A DNA stretch of 64,000 nt from Vitreoscilla filiformis (lineage in GTDB: Bacteria > Pseudomonadota > Gammaproteobacteria > Burkholderiales > Burkholderiaceae_C): contig NZ_CP022423.1 in the NCBI RefSeq assembly GCF_002222655.1, positions 1,426,001 to 1,490,000 on the forward strand. The letters run 5' to 3'. Positions 26,650-34,842 of the stretch are shown here, piece after piece; within the stretch, counting starts at the first letter, position 1, and every line of letters begins with the position of its first letter. Both the position numbers and the translations under genes were made by a program. The notes under the pieces are model-generated. The model worked only from the letters and a program-made list of their open reading frames with translations. It did no database searches and was not told the DNA's origin.

Positions 26650-27024
26650 ATGACCGTCGCCGCCATCAAGGCATACGACTTTCCGCCCGCCGACAGCCTG
26701 GATAAGTTCCACGGCGCCCAACTGATTTACGTCGGTTGGGATCAGCACTTGCTGTTCTGCGCCCCGTTCTGCTTCCCGCTGCCGCCCTCGATGCCGTTCG
26801 GCGCGTTGGTGGAGCAGGTGCTGCCCGGCGCCTTCGGGTACCACCCGGAGTTCAAGCAGATCGACTGGCGCCAAGTGCAATGGCTGCGCAGCAACGGCAC
26901 CGCTGCGGGTGAGCCGTTCACGCCGGACTTTGCCAAGTCGCTGGCCGAAAACGGGCTGGGGCACAAGGATGCGATCCGCTTCCGCACGCCGGGCTTGAAC
27001 GGCATCCAGGGCAGCGCGTCCTGA
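26650..27024 (+). CDS. dmpO: Phenol hydroxylase oxygenase gamma subunit
   Basis: 124 residues. Small subunit of the phenol hydroxylase oxygenase. DFPPADSLDKFHGAQLIYVGWDQH and PGAFGYHPEFKQIDWRQVQW are characteristic of the DmpO family. AAGGAGACA precedes the ATG at 26650. Confidence 0.93.
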   Translation: MTVAAIKAYDFPPADSLDKFHGAQLIYVGWDQHLLFCAPFCFPLPPSMPFGALVEQVLPGAFGYHPEFKQIDWRQVQWLRSNGTAAGEPFTPDFAKSLAENGLGHKDAIRFRTPGLNGIQGSAS

Positions 27025-27045
27025 AACGGGTGAGGGGTTTTTGAG

Positions 27046-28107
27046 ATGTCGTACCAACTCACCATCGAGCCGCTGGGCCAAACCATCGACGTGGAAGACG
27101 GGCAAACGCTGCTCGATGCCGCCCTGCGCGCCGGCTTCTACCTGCCTCATGCCTGCTGCCACGGCTTGTGCGCCACCTGCAAAGTGACGGTGGTGGATGG
27201 CGAAGTCGATCACGGCGAAGCCTCCAACTTCGCCCTGATGGACTACGAGCGCGAGGAGGGCAAATGCCTGGCCTGCTGCGCCCGCCCGCAAAGCGATGTG
27301 GTGATCGAAGCCGACATCGACGAAGACCCCGACGCCCGCAACCTGCCGGTGCGGGACTTTGCCGGCACCGTCAGCCGCATTGAAGACCTCACGCCCACCA
27401 TCAAGGGCGTGTGGGTTGAGCTGGACGAGCCGATGGACTTCCAGGCCGGCCAGTACGTCAACCTGATGCTGCCGGACGGCTCGGGCTCACGCGCTTTCTC
27501 GCTGGCCAATGCGCCGCAGCAAGCGGGCGAGGTGGAGCTGAACATCCGCTACGTGCCCGGCGGCCAGGCCACGACCTGGGTTCACCAAGCGTTGAAGAAG
27601 GGCGACCGGGTGAAACTGGCCGGGCCGTATGGGCGCTTCTTCGTGCGCAAGTCGGCGGATTCGCCGTCGCTGTTCTTGGCGGGTGGCTCCGGTTTGTCGA
27701 GCCCGAAATCCATGATCTTGGATTTGCTGGCCGAAGGTTCCACCCAGCCGATGACGCTGGTCTACGGCGCCCGCAACCAAGCCGAGCTGTACGACCACGG
27801 TTTGTTCGTGGAACTGGCCGCGCAGCACGCGCACTTCAGTTATGTGCCGGTGCTGTCCAACGAGCCGGACGATTCCGGCTGGACGGGCGCACGCGGCTTC
27901 GTTCACGACGCCGCCAAAGCGCATTTCAACAATGACTTCCGGGGCCGCAAAGCCTACCTGTGCGGCCCGCCGGTGATGATCGAAGCCTGCATCGCCACGC
28001 TGATGCAAGGCCGGCTGTTCGAGCGCGACATCTACACCGAGAAATTCCTCTCAGCGGCGGATGCGAGCCAGCAGCTCACCCGCAGCCCGCTGTTCAAGCG
28101 CCTGTGA
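27046..28107 (+). CDS. dmpP: Phenol hydroxylase NADH reductase (ferredoxin-FAD)
   Basis: 353 residues. N-terminal plant-type [2Fe-2S] domain with CCHGLCATC and a fourth Cys in CLACC; FAD domain with RAFSLAN (RxxS) at about 150; NAD domain with LAGGSGLSSPKSM and CGPPVMIEAC near the C-terminus. It passes electrons from NADH to the di-iron oxygenase. Weak ribosome-binding site (TTTTTGAG). Its 3' end overlaps the convergent LysR gene by 14 bp. Confidence 0.95.
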   Translation: MSYQLTIEPLGQTIDVEDGQTLLDAALRAGFYLPHACCHGLCATCKVTVVDGEVDHGEASNFALMDYEREEGKCLACCARPQSDVVIEADIDEDPDARNLPVRDFAGTVSRIEDLTPTIKGVWVELDEPMDFQAGQYVNLMLPDGSGSRAFSLANAPQQAGEVELNIRYVPGGQATTWVHQALKKGDRVKLAGPYGRFFVRKSADSPSLFLAGGSGLSSPKSMILDLLAEGSTQPMTLVYGARNQAELYDHGLFVELAAQHAHFSYVPVLSNEPDDSGWTGARGFVHDAAKAHFNNDFRGRKAYLCGPPVMIEACIATLMQGRLFERDIYTEKFLSAADASQQLTRSPLFKRL

Positions 28108-29008
28108 GTGGAGGTTGGCCGTGTTCTGCCGCAAAGCCCCGCACCACCGCCAGGAAAGCGGCAAGCACGGGCGACGGGTCGGCGCGGCGGTAGAGGCAAC
28201 TCAGCTCCACCTCGCGCAGATGGCGGCTTTGCAGTGGTCGGTAAGTCACGCCGGGCAATTGCAAACTGGCCGTCGAGGCGGTGGTGATGCACAGCCCAAA
28301 ACCCGAAGCCACCAAGGCAATGCACGTCAGCACGTCTTCGACCTGCTGTTCGACGCGCAGCAACGCGCCTTCTTGGCGAAACGCCGCCATCACTTCTTCC
28401 GCCAGCCCGCGCATGGGAATGTTGGGGTAGAGGATGAGCGGCACGTCGTCCAGATCGCGGATGGTGATGGCGGTCTTTTGTGCCAGCGGATGGCGCACCG
28501 GCAAGCCGACCATCATCGGCTCACGCATCACCTGTTCGACGCACAAGTCATCCTGCGGCGGCACCAGCCGGTTGAAGCCAACGGTGATGCGGCGCTCGCG
28601 CAGCGCGTCGAGCTGTTCGGCTTTGGTGAGGTTGTGCAGCACGATTTTCACCTCGGGCCGCTCGCGGTGAAAACGTGCCAGCACACGCGGAATCGCATCC
28701 AGGATGCCCGAACCAAACGTGGCCACGTCCAGCCGACCGGTGAGGCCCTGCCCGGCGCGTTGGGTGCGTTCCTTGGCGCGCTGCGCCAGGCTGAGCAGGT
28801 TGGGCACTTCGTCCAGCAGGGCTTGGCCGGCTTCGGTCAGCTCCACGCCCTTGGTGGTGCGGATGAACAGCAGCGTGCCCAGCTCCTCCTCCAATGCGCG
28901 GATTTGGCGCGTGAGCGGCGGCTGCGCCATGTGCAGGCGCTCGGCAGCGCGGCCAAAGTTGCGCTCTTCAGCGAGCGCGAGGAAGTAGCGCATGTGGCGC
29001 AGATCCAT
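28094..29008 (-). CDS. LysR-family regulator, CatM/BenM/AphT-like
   Basis: 304 residues. The HTH is RHMRYFLALAEERNFGRAAERLHMAQPPLTRQIRALE-like at 4-45, the CatR/BenM class; the effector domain covers 90-295. Start ATG 29008 has GGAG 8 bp upstream. It is divergent from the ferredoxin/dioxygenase operon, with an ATAC-N7-GTAT site between them, and the same site precedes the operon at 13416. It most likely activates both with a pathway intermediate as inducer; that is inferred from site sharing and from the LysR protein AphT in Comamonas phenol clusters. Confidence 0.9.
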   Translation of the reverse strand: MDLRHMRYFLALAEERNFGRAAERLHMAQPPLTRQIRALEEELGTLLFIRTTKGVELTEAGQALLDEVPNLLSLAQRAKERTQRAGQGLTGRLDVATFGSGILDAIPRVLARFHRERPEVKIVLHNLTKAEQLDALRERRITVGFNRLVPPQDDLCVEQVMREPMMVGLPVRHPLAQKTAITIRDLDDVPLILYPNIPMRGLAEEVMAAFRQEGALLRVEQQVEDVLTCIALVASGFGLCITTASTASLQLPGVTYRPLQSRHLREVELSCLYRRADPSPVLAAFLAVVRGFAAEHGQPPLTGA

Positions 29009-29050
29009 GGTGGAACTCCGGGTTCGGGCCTTTTTGCCCTGGCTCAAGCG

Positions 29051-29067
29051 AATACCTTGAAGGTATC
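29051..29067. promoter_or_regulatory. LysR-type recognition site upstream of ferredoxin/dioxygenase operon
   Basis: AATACC-ttgaa-GGTATC contains ATAC-N7-GTAT at 29052-29066. It lies 44 bp before the divergent LysR start codon and is centred about 64 bp before the predicted transcription start of the plus-strand operon. The same site and spacing occur at 13308-13322. Confidence 0.75.
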
Positions 29068-29087
29068 AAAGCCGCAATTTTCAGTAT

Positions 29088-29116
29088 TGGACAGTATGGC
29101 ACGCGCTGCCTATCGT
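29088..29116 (+). promoter_or_regulatory. Sigma-70-type promoter of ferredoxin/dioxygenase operon
   Basis: -35 TGGACA (29088-29093), 17-bp spacer, -10 TATCGT (29111-29116), in the exact shared context GTATTGGACAGTAT. From the first base of ATAC to the -35 box is 36 bp, as at the 13-kb promoter. Confidence 0.72.
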
Positions 29117-29175
29117 CGCGGGCCACAGGGTCACGGAGCGCACACAAGAACGCCCCGGCCTCAGGAGACACGAGC

Positions 29176-29520
29176 ATGAAATTCCAAGTGCAAATCCAAG
29201 ACACGGGCGAAACCTACCGCTGCGACGAGCGCGACAGCGTGCTCACCGGCATGGAAAACCTCGGGCGCAAGGGCATTCCCGTGGGCTGTCGCAACGGCGG
29301 CTGCGGGGTGTGCAAGGTGGAAGTGGTCGATGGCGACTACGCCGCCCGCGTGATGAGCCGCGAGCACGTCAGCGAGGACGACGAAGCCTGTCGCCGCGTG
29401 CTGGCCTGCCGGGTGCGCCCGCGCAGCGACTTGCAAATCAAGGTGATTGGAAAGATGAAAAAAAGCGTCTGCCGCGTTGTTGAGCCGGCTGGCGCACTTG
29501 CTTCCCCCTGCTCAACCTGA
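29176..29520 (+). CDS. dmpQ: Plant-type [2Fe-2S] ferredoxin, catechol dioxygenase reactivation
   Basis: 114 residues. Cluster cysteines lie in CRNGGCGVCKV and LACRV. Members DmpQ/XylT reduce the oxidised active-site iron of catechol 2,3-dioxygenase and so rescue it from inactivation by substituted catechols; the adjacent dioxygenase gene supports this. AGGAGACA precedes the ATG. The last 20 residues (KKSVCRVVEPAGA...) carry two extra cysteines. Confidence 0.9.
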   Translation: MKFQVQIQDTGETYRCDERDSVLTGMENLGRKGIPVGCRNGGCGVCKVEVVDGDYAARVMSREHVSEDDEACRRVLACRVRPRSDLQIKVIGKMKKSVCRVVEPAGALASPCST

Positions 29521-29547
29521 CGACCAACGACCTACGGAGACAACAAC

Positions 29548-30474
29548 ATGGCAATGACTGGCGTTTTGCGCCCCGGCCACGCAGTGCTGCGCGTGCTGGA
29601 TTTGGACGAATCGGTGAAGTTCTACACCGACGTGATGGGCCTGAAGGAAACGGGCCGCGATGCGTCGGGCCGTGTCTACTTCAAGACGCACGACGAGCGC
29701 GACCACAACAGCTTCATCATCCGCAAAGCCGACACCGCTGGCCTGGATTGCTTCGCCTTCAAGGTGCTGAACAACGCCACCCTGGACGAGCTGGAAGGCA
29801 AGCTGAAAGATTTCGGCGTGACCACCGAGCGCGTGCCTGCCGGTGAAATGCTGGAAACCGGCGAGCGCGTGCGCTTCAAACTGCCGACCGAACACGTCAT
29901 CGAGCTGTACGCCGAAAAGACCGACGTGGGCAACGGCCTGGGCTACACCAATCCCGAAGCTTGGCTGCCGGACACCAAGGGCATCAACCCGATTCGCATG
30001 GATCACTGCCTGATCTACGGCCCGGACATCGACGCCAACAAGAAGCTGTTCGAGGAAGTGCTGGGCTTCACGCTGGTGGAGCGCGTCAAGCTCGAAGACG
30101 GCACCACCGACCTGGCCACCTGGCTGACCTGCTCGGCCAAGGCGCACGACATCGCCATGGTGCGCCACGGCGAGCCGGGCAAGCTGCACCATGTGAGTTT
30201 CCTGCTGCAAAGCTGGGAGCAGGTGCTGCGTGCGGCGGACATCATGTCGATGAACCGCGTCTCCATCGACATCGGCCCGACCCGCCACGGCGTGACACGC
30301 GGCACGACGATCTATTTCTTCGACCCGTCTGGCAACCGCCTGGAAACCTTCTGCGGCGGCTACGACTTCTACCCCGACATGCACCCAACCACCTGGACGT
30401 GGGATGAAGTCGGTGCTGGCGTGTTCTATCACGACCGCAAGCTCAACGAACGCTTCCTGACGGTGGTGACCTGA
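29548..30474 (+). CDS. dmpB: Catechol 2,3-dioxygenase
   Basis: 308 residues, extradiol type I. Iron ligands are His 153 (RMDHCLIYG), His 215 (KLHHVSF) and Glu 266 (NRLETFCGG); the active-site His 200, His 247 and Tyr 256 are also in place. It opens catechol to 2-hydroxymuconic semialdehyde. GGAGACA supports the ATG at 29548, although ATG 29554 is possible. Its TGA overlaps the next gene's ATG by one base. Confidence 0.96.
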   Translation: MAMTGVLRPGHAVLRVLDLDESVKFYTDVMGLKETGRDASGRVYFKTHDERDHNSFIIRKADTAGLDCFAFKVLNNATLDELEGKLKDFGVTTERVPAGEMLETGERVRFKLPTEHVIELYAEKTDVGNGLGYTNPEAWLPDTKGINPIRMDHCLIYGPDIDANKKLFEEVLGFTLVERVKLEDGTTDLATWLTCSAKAHDIAMVRHGEPGKLHHVSFLLQSWEQVLRAADIMSMNRVSIDIGPTRHGVTRGTTIYFFDPSGNRLETFCGGYDFYPDMHPTTWTWDEVGAGVFYHDRKLNERFLTVVT

Positions 30475-30908
30475 TGGGCCAGGCAGCCTCTTCGACCGTG
30501 ATGCACGTCATCACCTCCGAGGCTGCCGCCGCTGCCACCCAGGCAGCGGTGGCACATGCCGAGGCGCTGGGCATACGCATCAACGTCGCCGTCACCGATG
30601 CGTCGGGCGTGCTGATGGCGTTCTTGCGCATGCCCGGCGCCTTTTTGCATTCCATCGACATCGCCATCGACAAGGCTTACACAGCGGCCAGTTTTGGTTT
30701 TCCGACCTCGCAATGGGGCAGCGTCCTCGGGCAAGACGAGTTGTTGCGCATCGGCCTGAACCAGCGGGCGCGCTTGGTGTTGTTTGGCGGCGGGCTGCCG
30801 GTGGTGGAGAACGGGCAGCGCATCGGCGGCATTGGCGTGTCGGGTGGGTCGGCGGAGCAGGACGAGTTGTGCGCGCTGGCCGGGCTGCGAGCCATCGGTT
30901 TGGCGTAG
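30474..30908 (+). CDS. GlcG/HbpS-like (DUF336) protein
   Basis: 144 residues of the GlcG/HbpS fold. MHVITSEAAAAATQAAVAHA, VAVTDASGVLMAFLRMPGA, DIAIDKAYTAASF and GGLPVVENGQRIGGIGVSGG are the four family blocks. Some homologues bind haem or cobalamin-like ligands or sense oxidative stress, and others occur beside catabolic genes with unknown function. It is translationally coupled to the dioxygenase gene, so it probably serves ring cleavage or protects that enzyme; inference only. Confidence 0.85.
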   Translation: MGQAASSTVMHVITSEAAAAATQAAVAHAEALGIRINVAVTDASGVLMAFLRMPGAFLHSIDIAIDKAYTAASFGFPTSQWGSVLGQDELLRIGLNQRARLVLFGGGLPVVENGQRIGGIGVSGGSAEQDELCALAGLRAIGLA

Positions 30909-30946
30909 CCCTCACCCCTCAAGTTTTCACAACCTCTTTGAACACC

Positions 30947-32401
30947 ATGAAACAGTTCCTCAACTTCATCAACGGCGAGTTCGTCGCCACCGGCAAGACG
31001 TTCGAGAAGCGTGCGCCGGTGAACAACCAAGTCATCGGCCAGGTTCACGAAGCCGGCCAGGCCGAGGTGGATGCGGCTGTGGCTGCTGGCCGCGCCGCGC
31101 TCAAAGGCGAATGGGGCAAGATGAGCGTGGTGCGCCGCGCCGAGCTGCTGCACGCCGTGGCCGACGAGATCAACCGCCGCTTCGACGAGTTCCTCGAAGC
31201 TGAGTTGGCCGACACCGGCAAGCCGCGCTCGCTGGCCAGCCACATCGATATTCCACGCGGTGCCGCCAACTTCAAGATCTTTGCGGACATCGTCAAAAAC
31301 GTGCCCACCGAGAGCTTCCAAATGACGACGCCCGATGGTGGCACGGCCATCAGCTATGCGGCCCGCTCGCCGCTGGGCGTGGTCGGCGTGATCTGCCCGT
31401 GGAACCTGCCGCTGTTGCTGATGACCTGGAAGGTCGGCCCGGCGCTGGCGTGCGGCAACGTGGTCATCGTCAAGCCGTCGGAAGAAACCCCGGCCACCGC
31501 CACGCTGCTGGGCGAGGTGATGAACACCGTGGGCATCCCCAAGGGCGTTTATCAAGTGGTGCATGGCTTCGGCCCGAATTCGGCGGGGGAATTCCTCACC
31601 AAGAACCCCGGCGTGAACGGCATCACCTTCACGGGTGAAACCCGCACCGGCGAGGCCATCATGGCCGCTGCCGCCAAGGGCGTGCGCCCGGTGAGTTTTG
31701 AGTTGGGCGGCAAGAACGCCGGCGTGGTGTTTGCCGATGCGGATTTTGAGAAAGCCGTGGCCGGCATCACCCGCAGCGCGTTTGAAAACTGCGGCCAGGT
31801 CTGCCTGGGTACCGAGCGCGTCTATGTGCAGCGCCCGATTTTCGACAAGTTCGTCGCCGCGCTGAAAGCCAAGGCCGAGGCGCTCAAGGTCGGCCCGAGC
31901 CACGAACCGGGCGTGGGCCTGGGGCCGCTGATTTCCGCCGAGCACAAAGCCAAGGTGTTGAGTTACTACGCCAAGGCCCAGGCCGAAGGCGCCACCGTGG
32001 TGACGGGCGGCGGCGTGCCGGAGATGCCGGGTGAGTTTGCCAACGGCCATTTCGTCCAGCCGACGATTTGGACGGGCCTGCCGGAAACCGCCAGCGTGAT
32101 CCGCGAAGAAATTTTCGGCCCGTGCTGCCACATCGCCCCGTTCGACACGGAAGAAGAAGCCGTGGCCCTGGCCAACGCCACCGATTACGGCCTGGCCACC
32201 ACGGTGTGGACGCAGGATCTGGGCACCGCCCACCGCATGGCCTCGGCCATCGACGTGGGGCTGGTGTGGATCAACTCGTGGTTCCTGCGGGATTTGCGCA
32301 CCGCCTTCGGCGGCGCCAAGGCCTCCGGCATTGGTCGCGAAGGCGGCGTGCATTCGCTGGAGTTCTACACCGAGCTGAAGAACGTGATGATCAAGCTCTG
32401 A
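30947..32401 (+). CDS. dmpC: 2-hydroxymuconic semialdehyde dehydrogenase
   Basis: 484 residues, aldehyde dehydrogenase superfamily. Asn 153 (CPWNLP), Glu 252 (FELGGKNAG) and nucleophile Cys 286 (NCGQVCLG) are present. It oxidises the semialdehyde to 2-hydroxymuconate with NAD+, feeding tautomerase DmpI and decarboxylase DmpH encoded in the other block. Start ATG 30947 lacks a strong ribosome-binding site. The last gene of this operon, it faces glcF across a 29-bp gap. Confidence 0.95.
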   Translation: MKQFLNFINGEFVATGKTFEKRAPVNNQVIGQVHEAGQAEVDAAVAAGRAALKGEWGKMSVVRRAELLHAVADEINRRFDEFLEAELADTGKPRSLASHIDIPRGAANFKIFADIVKNVPTESFQMTTPDGGTAISYAARSPLGVVGVICPWNLPLLLMTWKVGPALACGNVVIVKPSEETPATATLLGEVMNTVGIPKGVYQVVHGFGPNSAGEFLTKNPGVNGITFTGETRTGEAIMAAAAKGVRPVSFELGGKNAGVVFADADFEKAVAGITRSAFENCGQVCLGTERVYVQRPIFDKFVAALKAKAEALKVGPSHEPGVGLGPLISAEHKAKVLSYYAKAQAEGATVVTGGGVPEMPGEFANGHFVQPTIWTGLPETASVIREEIFGPCCHIAPFDTEEEAVALANATDYGLATTVWTQDLGTAHRMASAIDVGLVWINSWFLRDLRTAFGGAKASGIGREGGVHSLEFYTELKNVMIKL

Positions 32402-32426
32402 GGTGGCCCCGGGTGAGGCCACCCGG
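32402..32426. repeat. Inverted repeat between convergent dmpC and glcF
   Basis: Two alternative 7-bp stems overlap: GGTGGCC/GGCCACC and CCGGGTG/CACCCGG. There is no T-run on either side, so intrinsic termination is uncertain, but the position between convergent stops fits an end-of-transcript hairpin. Confidence 0.35.
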
Positions 32427-32430
32427 TGGG

Positions 32431-33705
32431 TCAGCGCTTGAGGGCGGCGGAAACGGCCTCATCCAACACCTCAATCCAGTGCTTGACCGGGCGCCCACTG
32501 CCCCCCTGCAAATGCTGAATGCAGCCGATGTTGGCGGACACCAGCACGGCGCCCGGCACGTCTTGCAAACTCGCCAACTTGCGGTCACGCAGTTGGCCGG
32601 CCAGCTCGGGCTGCAACACAGAATACGTGCCCGCTGAACCGCAGCACAGGTGCGCGTCCACCGGCGCGGTGCGCACGGCAAAGCCCAATTCGCCCAGGTG
32701 CTTTTCGACTTGGCCGCGCAGCTTCTGCCCGTGTTGCAGCGTGCAAGGTGGGTGGTAGGCCAGGGGGATGGGCTCGTCGTCCTCATCGCGGGCGGTGGCC
32801 AGCAGCGGGCCCAGCACCGCCACCACATCGGGCAGCAGCTCGGACACATCCCGCGCCAACTCGCTCACCCGGCGGGCTTTGTCGGCGTAACGGGCATCGT
32901 GGGCCAGGTGCAGGCCGTACTCTTTCACGGTCACGCCGCACGCGCTGGCGTTCATGACGATGGCCTCCACCGCCGCTCCCGATGCAGCCTCAATGTGCGG
33001 CCACCAAGCGTCGATGTTGCGCCGCATGTCGGCCAAGCCGCCTTCGTGGTCGGCCAGATGGCTGCGCAGGGCGCCGCAACAACCAGCGGAAGCGGCGATC
33101 ACGGTTTGAATCCCGGCGGCATCCAACACCCGCGCCGTGGCGACGTTGATGTTGGGCATCAGCGTGGGTTGTACGCAACCGGCCAGCATCAGCACTTTGC
33201 GGGCATGGGCACGTTGGGGCCAGCGCTGGGCGGGGACTTTTTCCGCCTGGGCAGGTACCTTGTCGCGCAGCGCTTCGGGGAGCAGGCTGCGCACGCTGCG
33301 CCCCACCGTCATCGCCGGCTTGAACGCTTTGGAGGTCAGCCCTTCTTTGAGCAGCCAGCGCACGGTGCGCTCTTTGTTGGAGCGTGGCACCTTGGCTTCC
33401 ACCAAACGCCGGCCAATGTCCACCAACTGGCCATATTGGACGCCGCTGGGGCAGGTGGTTTCGCAGTTGCGGCAGGTCAGGCAGCGATCCAGGTGGGTTT
33501 GCGTGGTGCTCGTCACCGGGGCGCCTTCGAGCATCTGCTTGATGAGGTAGATGCGACCGCGTGGGCTGTCCAACTCATCGCCCAGCAACTGGTAGGTCGG
33601 GCAGGTGGCGGTGCAGAAACCGCAGTGAACGCACTTGCGCAGGATGGCTTCGGCGGCCTCGCCCTCGGGCGTGCCGGCAAATTCAGGAGCGAGATGGGTT
33701 TGCAT
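32431..33705 (-). CDS. glcF: Glycolate oxidase iron-sulfur subunit
   Basis: 424 residues. Two [4Fe-4S] binding motifs near the N-terminus (CVHCGFCTATCP and CLTCRNCETTCP) are followed by two CCG-type domains (SAGCCGALRSHL and DAHLCCGSAGTYS). It passes electrons from GlcD/GlcE to the quinone pool while glycolate is oxidised to glyoxylate. Last in the operon glcD-glcE-glcF on the minus strand. Confidence 0.94.
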   Translation of the reverse strand: MQTHLAPEFAGTPEGEAAEAILRKCVHCGFCTATCPTYQLLGDELDSPRGRIYLIKQMLEGAPVTSTTQTHLDRCLTCRNCETTCPSGVQYGQLVDIGRRLVEAKVPRSNKERTVRWLLKEGLTSKAFKPAMTVGRSVRSLLPEALRDKVPAQAEKVPAQRWPQRAHARKVLMLAGCVQPTLMPNINVATARVLDAAGIQTVIAASAGCCGALRSHLADHEGGLADMRRNIDAWWPHIEAASGAAVEAIVMNASACGVTVKEYGLHLAHDARYADKARRVSELARDVSELLPDVVAVLGPLLATARDEDDEPIPLAYHPPCTLQHGQKLRGQVEKHLGELGFAVRTAPVDAHLCCGSAGTYSVLQPELAGQLRDRKLASLQDVPGAVLVSANIGCIQHLQGGSGRPVKHWIEVLDEAVSAALKR

Positions 33706-33722
33706 CGGTCAAATTCACGCGC

Positions 33723-34826
33723 TCACAGCGCCGGGTGCAGCCGCTGACGGTTAAAAAGATGGTGCGGATCAAACGCCGCTTTGACTTGGCGGTGCAACCG
33801 CAGCAAGGGCGCCGACAGCGGTGCAGCCACGCTGGCATCCCCGCGAGGCCCGCCTCGGAACAAGGTCGCATGGCCGCGTGCGGCGGCGGCGGCTTCCTGC
33901 AACACCGCCGGCAGCGCCGTGGTCACGACCCAGCGTTGCGCGCCGCCCCATTCGATCAACTGTTCACCCGCCAGGTTGAGGCGCGGGGCCGTCGGCGCCA
34001 CCGACAGCCGCCACAGCGCCGCACCGCTTTCGATGGCCCGCTCGGCGTTGTGGAAAAACTCGTCGCGCTGGTCGCGCAGACCTTCCCAAAAGCCATGGGC
34101 AAATTCTTCCGGGATGATCTCGCCGCCCAGCCGACGGTGTGCGGCTTGCACGGCGGCTTCGGCACCGCGCAGGCGCAGCACCAGCACATCGTCCCACCAC
34201 GCGCTGGCGGACAGCGGCAGCGGTTGCCCCGCCCATTCGTTCAGGCGGCGCAGCGCGGTGGACTGATCCAAGTCGAAACGCAAGGTGAGGGTCATCGGGG
34301 CGATGGGCAGCACCTTGAGCGAGACCTCACAAATCACCCCCAGCGTGCCCATCGAGCCGGCCAACAGGCGGGACACGTCGTAACCCGCCACGTTTTTCAT
34401 CACCTGCCCGCCAAAACTCAGCAACTCCCCCTTGCCGTTGAGCAAGGTGGCGCCGAGCACGTAATCCCGCACGCCCCCCACCACGGCGCGGGCCGGCCCA
34501 GCCAAGCCGGCAGCCACCATGCCGCCCACCGTGGTGTGGCGGCGGTCGCTGCCGTGGCGGGGCGGCTCAAAAGCCAAACACTGGCCGTTTTGCGCCAGCA
34601 GGGCTTCGAGGGAGATCAGCGGCGTGCCTGCGGCCACCGTCACCACCAGCTCGGAGGGCTCGTAGCTCAGGATGCCTTGCAAATCGCGGGTGTCGAGGAT
34701 GTCCCCCACCGGCGTGCCGCCGTAAAAGTCTTTGCTGCCCCCGCCTCGGATGCGCAGGGCGCGGCCATCGCCCGCCGCTTGGCGCACGGTTTCGATCAGG
34801 CTGGACAAGGCCACCGTCATCTTCAT
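33723..34826 (-). CDS. glcE: Glycolate oxidase FAD-binding subunit
   Basis: 367 residues. Truncated FAD-binding domain typical of GlcE: LRIRGGGSKDFYGG, VTVAAGTPL, TVGGMVAAGLAGPARA, GGQVMKNVAGYDVSRL, with a C-terminal FDPHHLFNRQRL. Start is ATG 34826 or 34820; the upstream frame is antisense sequence to the spacer. It lies 16 bp after glcD. Confidence 0.92.
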   Translation of the reverse strand: MKMTVALSSLIETVRQAAGDGRALRIRGGGSKDFYGGTPVGDILDTRDLQGILSYEPSELVVTVAAGTPLISLEALLAQNGQCLAFEPPRHGSDRRHTTVGGMVAAGLAGPARAVVGGVRDYVLGATLLNGKGELLSFGGQVMKNVAGYDVSRLLAGSMGTLGVICEVSLKVLPIAPMTLTLRFDLDQSTALRRLNEWAGQPLPLSASAWWDDVLVLRLRGAEAAVQAAHRRLGGEIIPEEFAHGFWEGLRDQRDEFFHNAERAIESGAALWRLSVAPTAPRLNLAGEQLIEWGGAQRWVVTTALPAVLQEAAAAARGHATLFRGGPRGDASVAAPLSAPLLRLHRQVKAAFDPHHLFNRQRLHPAL

Positions 34827-34842
34827 GGTCTCGTGGCCTCCG

